A stretch of DNA of 64,000 nucleotides from Litomosoides sigmodontis. Its lineage: Eukaryota; Nematoda; Chromadorea; Rhabditida; Onchocercidae. Both the position numbers and the translations under genes were made by a program. The notes under the pieces were generated by a model. It was not told the origin of the DNA. It saw only the letters and a program-made list of their open reading frames with translations, and ran no database searches. The stretch spans positions 3,566,738 to 3,630,737 of the forward strand of contig OY718808.1 in assembly GCA_963070105.1 (NCBI GenBank), given 5' to 3'. Positions within the stretch are counted from its first letter, which is position 1; each line of letters starts with the position of its first letter. This document shows positions 46,704 to 64,000 of this stretch, piece by piece.

Positions 46704-49145
46704 TACAACTTCCTGCAATTTATACTTTTAATAAGTTTTTGGATGTTTGTTGCTGCTCGATTTACCAATAAGCGAACACAGAGTGTAGCGGATGATAAGG
46801 TAATGTGTTAAAATTCGACACAATTAATTAAATTAATTAAATTGCTGGTCTTAACTTATTCATTGCAAATATAACACCAAAATACTTGTCAGTGAAATGC
46901 TATCATAATTTTAAGGAAATGTTGTGAAATGCTTGCAATTTCATTGCAAGTCATTTAAAATTCCAACCCAAATATCAAATTATTGCTTAGAATTTCAGTG
47001 AATTACTTTTTGCCTTTACAGTTTTGATTAAAAATGCAATTCTACCTGTTTTTTTTAATAATTTAATAAAAAATTTGCTCAAATTTGCCATTTACATTGA
47101 ACTAAGCTATCAATTGGTAGAGAAGAATGGGATTAATTTTTAAACTGTAATAGAAATCCAAAGTTGAATTTTTTGAAAAACATTCTTTTTTTTTTGTTCT
47201 TAGCAATTTAGTGGAAAAAAATGCAAATTGTTTACTCGGATAAAATTCATTTTATCCCATTACATTTAAATTTCATGCGAAAATTGAAATATTTTTAATA
47301 TTTAAATGAAATTTCAAACATTTTCCATTGCTGTATTTCGCAGAAGAAATGTGGAAAGTCACGAAAGAACGAGAAAAAACGCTCAACATCACGTTGCACC
47401 ACCACTACTGCGTCCACTACTACGTCCACTACGAAGCCAATGAATGATGAATTGATGTCGCTGAGCAAACGGCGCAGCAATCAGTTTTCCGTTTTCGCAT
47501 TCCAGACGATTCATTACGGATCCATAACCAATCTTCATTACACTGGCGTATGCATGAATTTCTCACTTCTTTTCAAATAAATTGTCAATTCATAGGAGTG
47601 AAAAAGCTGTCATCTTTCAAGAAGGACAATAGAACAAAATGGCCAGATTGAAAATTTTGTTAAAATTTATTTTTCAGTTCAAAAGAGGTAATGCTAATGA
47701 AACACTGAATTAAATAATTTACTAAAATGAGTTTTTTAGTTCTCAATTTTTTTTTATTCATTGCTTTTTATTACGCCGTATTTTTAGACAAATAAATGGG
47801 GCTTAATTTATCAGCAAACATTTGCTGTAAAGGTAACATGGAAAAAATTGTGCGAAACTCCACATTCCACATGTCGCGGTATTAGTGCTATTATGGGAGA
47901 AGTTTTCAATCGTTTAAATCAGGTTTCATCACTCATACAGTAGTTGTTATACTGTTTCTTAAATTAAAGAAAATTTTAAAAATTTGCTAAAATTTTCAAA
48001 TTTTCTTTTTTTTCGAATTATAAATTTTATTTTATTTTATTTTTTAGTTTTTTTTTTTTGCAGAAGAATAGAGCACTTCGTGATATCTTTTACAATGCAG
48101 CATTTGTTAGTGGCATGGCGGAGCGTCGTACGATTGTAACGCTCTACGATCACTCACATTTTTTCATTTCATTAATTGGTCAAATTATTCAATCGTTGGA
48201 TTCAAATTCTGATGATATCTTCAAACACATTAGTAAAATTGGTTTGTACCTAGTCATTTGTAAAAAGTAAGTGAAGAAAAAAAGAAAGGAAATGGTTAAA
48301 AATTGAAAATTTCAATAATTAGTTGTGTTTATTCCATTTAGGCTCATATCATTTTCTCCTAACAAAGTATGGCTTTCGACGTAAGCTTTGGGATAAATTG
48401 GGTGAGGAATTGATCGATGCATTGGTTGTACAGGTATATTTAAATTTTTAACCTTTTACTCAAAGATAGTTCAATTAAAATGATTGACTTTTTTTTCATC
48501 TCATCGTTCTTTCTTTCGCAAAAAAAAAAAATTGAAATTGAAATGAACGTGTTAAATTGGCGAAAATAACGTCAAAAAAAAATGTTTGCTATAAATAAGA
48601 AAAGTGAAAATTGGTTGTCAGAGAAATGTCTGAAAAAATACAATGTGAATTTATTGCGCAAAGTTTTACTTTCTCATTTTTACTCATTTATTTCAAATTA
48701 CATAGCTATTTGAAAGTTTTAAATGAATTACTCCTATTGTACATATAACAGATAAGATAAGATATTCATTTTAGCTTATCAGTGATAATGAATGCAAAAA
48801 TTTCAGTGCAATTGCTCTTTTATTTCACAAAAATGTTTCCCACATTGCAAAAAAAAAATGAAATTCATTTTCTTTCGTCGTTTACCTCGAAATTTAAAAA
48901 TGTTAAAAATGAATTTCTTTTAAACTTGAAATGCTTTGCAAGAATGCAATAACTTTCAGTTCACATTTTAGAATTGCGTTCGTAGCTTTCCTGGTTCATG
49001 TCGCGCATGGACGATCCTAATCTCCAAACTTATCGATCATCTTTGCGCCGCCACCAGAAGTTCATATTCGGTCGTCGTCGGTAATGACACCAAAGTACAG
49101 TGTTGTTCAAAACTCACTTCATCCCATCCTGTTTATCGCAGATGA
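46704..49145 (+). CDS. Globin with basic N-terminal extension, 279 aa
   Basis: Exons: 46704-46799, 47344-47547, 47788-47922, 48064-48241, 48342-48433, 48972-49145. Translation from the first in-frame ATG at 46743 gives 279 residues; the TTTCAG acceptor before 46704 fits a spliced-leader site. Residues 1 to about 95 are not globin: a Lys/Arg-rich part (KKCGKSRKNEKKRSTSRC) and a Thr/Ser run. The globin fold follows: VTWKKLCETPHSTCRG (A helix region), then LRDIFYNAAFVSGM, then TLYDHSHFFISLIGQII with His162 as the likely distal E7, then HISKIGSYHFLLTKYGF with His195 as the likely proximal F8, then DKLGEELIDALV and CRAWTILISKLIDHL (H helix). The TWKKLCETPH and LGxxH-like patterns are typical of nematode GLB proteins, which bind haem and act in O2 sensing, redox or storage. 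The neighbouring TTBK gene converges on it. An upstream coding exon is possible because the frame stays open and hydrophobic before ATG 46743. Confidence 0.82.
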
Positions 49146-50475
49146 GCGGTAAAGTTATGCACAAAGGCACAGTAAAAGAAAATTATGAAAAGTTGGTGAG
49201 ATTGTGGAGTGACCGATGAAATGAGAGTTGAGAAATAATGACCGATGAAATGAGAGTTGAGAAATACGAGCGAAGGAAAGGAAGTAAATTTTAAATTATG
49301 ATAATTCATTCCATCAGATAAAATATCAAACATCAGTCCTGCAATTCAATTGCCAATTTTGATCATTTTTATAAATCAGAAATAATTGATGGAGCCTGAG
49401 CATTATTTACTCGCAACCATCCAATCCCATAAACTGTGAATACAAAATAGAATTGTTTAATTTAAATTATTTTCATAGTTCCAAGAGTTCAATAATTGTT
49501 TCGGTGAACATTTTTTGTGAGAAATTATTTAAGCAGTAAGAACGAGAAATCTGATAAATTAAGCCTTAATATTCGGTCAGAAATAATCTCAAAAAAAAAT
49601 TACAAAGCAATTGCAGCTGAAATTTGATAACCTTCCTATATCATCTATTTAAATTATAAATTTCGCCCTCTTAATTCAACATATTTCGCTTTTCTCTAAG
49701 TTTGCACTCTCTGTCTCTTTGTCTCTGTCTCTCTTAGTTCAACCTTTCAATGCTTTTTGTATTATAAAATGAGTTGAACTGCTGAACTCTAATTGTTATT
49801 TGCATTGCGCAATAATTTTAATTTTGCTTATTTTTTAATGTAAATAATACACGGCAGAATATTAGCTAGAATGGATGGACGGTGTTACACCAATAGATGA
49901 CCGTTATCACTTTATTTCGAGTATTATCAATGGATGTTATCACTTTATTTTGATAGCACCATTAAAAATTTTTAAAAAAAAAATGTTAAATTCTTATTCT
50001 TCTCAAACATACAGTAAAATTCAATTGGATACATATCATCATATCATATACTTTATGAGCATACGAAAATGCATTTGAGCATTTTTAATAATTACACCAG
50101 AAGAAAAAATTTAATTTAAAATTAAAAAATTTCTCACTCATTTTTTAATAAATAAAAACTATCATTTCATAAAAGAGCAAAAAGAAAACAAGTAAAACAA
50201 ATTATTACAATTATAATTAAATCAATGAAATGTTTTTCGTGCACATTTTAATACAAATTGATGTAAATTTGAAAATCCTGAAAAAATTTTATTCAGCAAT
50301 TTATTACATAAATTATTCGTAATAACCAATCAATCAATCGATCAACTATATGCCTTAGCTGTCGATTAGTTAATTATCTAAAACAAGAAGAATTTATACA
50401 TACAAAGCAGAAAAGGCAACAGTTGATATTTCAATCAGATATAAATTAAATATAAGAAATTTTCTAATCATCAAA
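49146..50475. other. Convergent spacer between globin and TTBK
   Basis: No supported gene. A 29-bp tandem repeat follows the globin stop (49210-49267). Otherwise plain AT-rich DNA. Confidence 0.5.
49210..49267 (+). repeat. 29-bp tandem repeat, two copies
   Basis: A unit containing GACCGATGAAATGAGAGTTG occurs twice head to tail, 65 bases after the globin stop and so probably within its 3' UTR. Confidence 0.9.
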
Positions 50476-60997
<10,522 letters not shown>

Positions 60998-63900
60998 AAT
61001 TGTAGTACATTTGTCATACAGTGCGTTCGTCACTTTTTTTTCCTCTCCGTTTTTTTTTGTTTTTTGATTGTTTAAAACATTCAGCGGAATATAGCAGAAG
61101 GAAATGCAGTTAAATGAATGTGTAAGAGGGGAAGAGAGAGAGAGGGAAGGAGGAAGGGAGAGAGAGAGAGAGAAATAAAGAGGGAGGAAGGAAGTGAAGT
61201 GAGTGAATGAAATGAATGAATGAATGGATGAAAGTAAACCCGTACAAAAAGAAAAAAAAACACTTGAGGCACCTGAAAATAATAAACGATATTATTATTT
61301 TGCTTTTTTTTTTAATTAAAATTTTAAACGAATAGTAAAAATTCGAATGTTCAAAAAAATAAAAGTTATTATTCATTTATTCAAAATTACTTTTTTAAGT
61401 TTATTCTTCATTTTTTAAAATTACTTTTTTTTGAAAAAAAAAAGTTATTATTCAGTTTTTTTAATTTGCAAATATTTTTTCATTTAGCATAAGTTCAATT
61501 CATAGATTTATTTATTTCAATTCTTGTGCATTTACAAAGTGTAAAATTTTAGAAATCAGTTTGAATGAAATGAATTCTTTTCGGTAAAAATTTAATAAGA
61601 AAAATGGAAAAGTTATCCATTTCCGGTCCAGTCACTTTTCTCCATTTTCATTCGATGCAAAATTTTCATCACATTAATTTAATTTATGATTATTTTATCC
61701 TCCGAAAAATTTGAAATAGATTTAACACGTTAAATGGAAAATCGAAAAATTCAAATGAATTGTTTAGGAACTAAAAAAAAGTGAACTGTTGATGTGCATT
61801 AGGTTAAAACGAAAAATAAATTCATTTAAATGATTAAAGATTATTTTCATTTCATTCTATTTAAATGTATATCTTTATATCGAAACCAATTTGCTGGAAT
61901 AAAAATTATCAGAATAATGAGAGAAATTTTTAATGAAATTTAGCTTTATAATTTTCTCCACCAAATTCACTATTACCCATTACGAGGCGTACAAAAGAAA
62001 GAAATGAAATTTAATTGGTGAAAAAGAATGTACAGATAATTCGTTAGTTAAAGAATGGTTAGGTAGAAGAGGCATTACACATTTACTATATTATTTAGGC
62101 CATTAATAGTTAACAGTAATCAATGGTATGGATTATAACACAACAATTAAATTAAATTGCACACGAAAAAAAAATTTCGATTGATGAAAGAATGAAATGA
62201 TCGTTTGAGTGGGCAATTTTAATATTCAATTGCAACCACTCAATCGTTTAAAATTAGCCATTGTTTTGAATTATTTTAAAAAAAAAATCACAATTGTATT
62301 AAAATATTTGTTAGAGTTAAATTTGAAGTAATAAAAAAAAAACAGGAAAATGAATGACGCAAATTATGAGAGATATGTTTTTCAAAGTTAAAATGAAATG
62401 AAGTGGAACAGTTTACAGATGGAAATGCAGCATAAGGAAGAGAAGAGGAGGAAGAAAAGGAGGAAAGAAATGAAATTGGATTAAAAATTATTGAGCAAAA
62501 GGAGGAAGAAAAGGAAAAGGCAAAAGAAGTATTTCACGAACCTTTAATTTTCAAGTATTTCACTTTTTTTCACTTCCTTTCCACTCAACCAAAAGTGTAC
62601 AATTTTTCAATTTCTTTAGGCTAATAAACAAAAGTGAAATAATTTCACTTAATTTCATTGCACTCCAATCGCGGTATATTTGAAAAAATTCTCATCTAAT
62701 AAGTAATTTATTGCGCCATATATTATTAATGTAATTCTTAATTATTACTATTAGCAATATCATGTTATTATCATTAATATTACCATTGCCATTGATTGTT
62801 AATTACTAGAATTATCATTATTATCACTATTATTACTGTAAAAAAACGATTAATAATTGTGGTCAAAAAAGGGCAAAAAGGATCGCTAAAACAAATATAA
62901 AAAAATATCATGCAAAAATAAAAGGTACGAGAACGACAAAGGGCAAAGGAGAAAAAGAGAAGTAACTGGAAGAAGAGACTTAAAAATTTCTTTTTTCGCA
63001 TTTCAATCCAGTGCCATCTAATCGTTGAAATAGGCTTTTGACAAATGACAACGAAAGGCTGGTTTTCAGCAAAAAAAAAAAAAAAATTATCCTTCTTTGT
63101 TTGCATTCCCCCAAAACTAGCAGTCATTCAAACCGCAACCTTTTTTTCCGTCCTCTTACTTTGTTCGCAATTTTTTTTCCCTTAAATTTTTTCAAATACA
63201 TAAAACGAAAAATGTCAACATGGATTTTTTTACCTTTAAATGTTAAAAATAATTCACACTCTCAGGAAAGTTTTAGAAAGCATAAAACTCATATTTGTTT
63301 TTTTATGTAAAAAATTAATATCACAAAAATAGTTAATTAAAAAAAAACAAAATTTAAGAATAAAAAGCTAAACGAGCGAAAAAAACGAAAGAAAACGAAA
63401 AAAAACAAAAATTAATTTCAAGCTAAAAAATAAAACACTTAAAAAATGAATCATCGATCGATGTCTTCCGTGAAATTTGTGCAAAATATGTCATTTAGCC
63501 AATCAATCGATATGTCATTCATTTAAATAATTTGTTAAGAACAAAAAAAAAACATAATTAAGCGAGTTGAAAACAATGGTAAAACTATTCGGAAATATTT
63601 GCAAAAATGAAAATTTGGAGAAAATTCCAATAACTGTTTGAAATACTTTTTAAAATTAACATGTAATATTGCGAATTAAATATTTATGAGTTTTTTCAGT
63701 ATTAAAAAATTTGTTGTAAAATTTTAACGTTAATAAAACTTTCCCTAACATATTACTGATCACATTGGCTGTAAAAATATGTTTCATCAAACTACTTGAT
63801 AAATTTTTATTGTATTTAAAATTTTTTCCAATTAAGCTTCGTTACAATCTTTTCCATTTGAATTTTCCAATCGATGAATGCAACAAACAAAAGAACTGGT

Positions 63901-64000
63901 GATAATAATTTCCAACAAATTCATTTATATTTTTTCTTCTATAAAATAACAATTTTTGTAACAATTTGTCGAAAATTCAATATCTAATTGAGAAACTACT
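60998..64000. other. Upstream of TTBK, no supported gene
   Basis: AT-rich, with a GA-rich run at about 61130-61200, a GAATGAATGAATG run near 61213 and a purine-rich run at 62435-62530. Open frames 61081-61376 (-), 62780-63127 (-) and 63038-63310 (+) are low-complexity and lack splice context. The TTBK promoter should lie in the first few hundred bases. Confidence 0.5.

Overview
The window looks like nuclear DNA of a nematode. It is AT-rich and gene-sparse. Introns have GT donors and TTTTCAG- or TTTTAG-type acceptors, and first coding exons sit just downstream of acceptor-like sites, as expected for spliced-leader trans-splicing. It carries an unc-42-type homeobox gene, a nematode-style globin and a tau-tubulin kinase. 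The base composition and the many A+T microsatellites would suit a clade III (spirurid or filarial-like) worm, but I cannot fix the species. All genes are multi-exon, so models were built by reading exons, splice sites and phases. Each model closes in frame; none was checked against transcripts.

Layout: 1-10069 has no supported gene and holds two large A+T satellites. 10070-13058 (+) encodes a 224-residue unknown membrane protein. 14485-16342 (-) encodes a type II membrane protein with a SEA-like domain. 16344-21344 is a long intergenic stretch with GC-raised blocks next to unc-42. 21345-29426 (+) is unc-42. 31876-42338 (-) is a secreted modular protein with a novel N-terminal region, a Thr-rich linker, three GCC2/GCC3 modules and two EGF modules. 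Its first intron holds about 1.75 kb of perfect (ATT)n and a long hairpin. 46704-49145 (+) is a globin with a basic N-terminal extension. 50476-60997 (-) is a tau-tubulin kinase family protein with a tail of about 600 residues. 60998-64000 shows nothing convincing.

The six genes alternate strictly (+ - + - + -), giving three convergent pairs and two divergent spacings. The products do not form an obvious pathway: a neuronal transcription factor, a kinase, a globin and three membrane or secreted proteins. I found no CRISPR array, no intact transposon, no tRNA or rRNA, and nothing that clearly makes a new multi-gene system. The best leads are the 132-nt intronic hairpin next to a 5' splice site, the GCC2/EGF gene with its unrecognised N-terminal region, in-frame Thr-coding microsatellites in two neighbouring genes, the giant ATT tract, and GC-raised non-coding blocks around unc-42.
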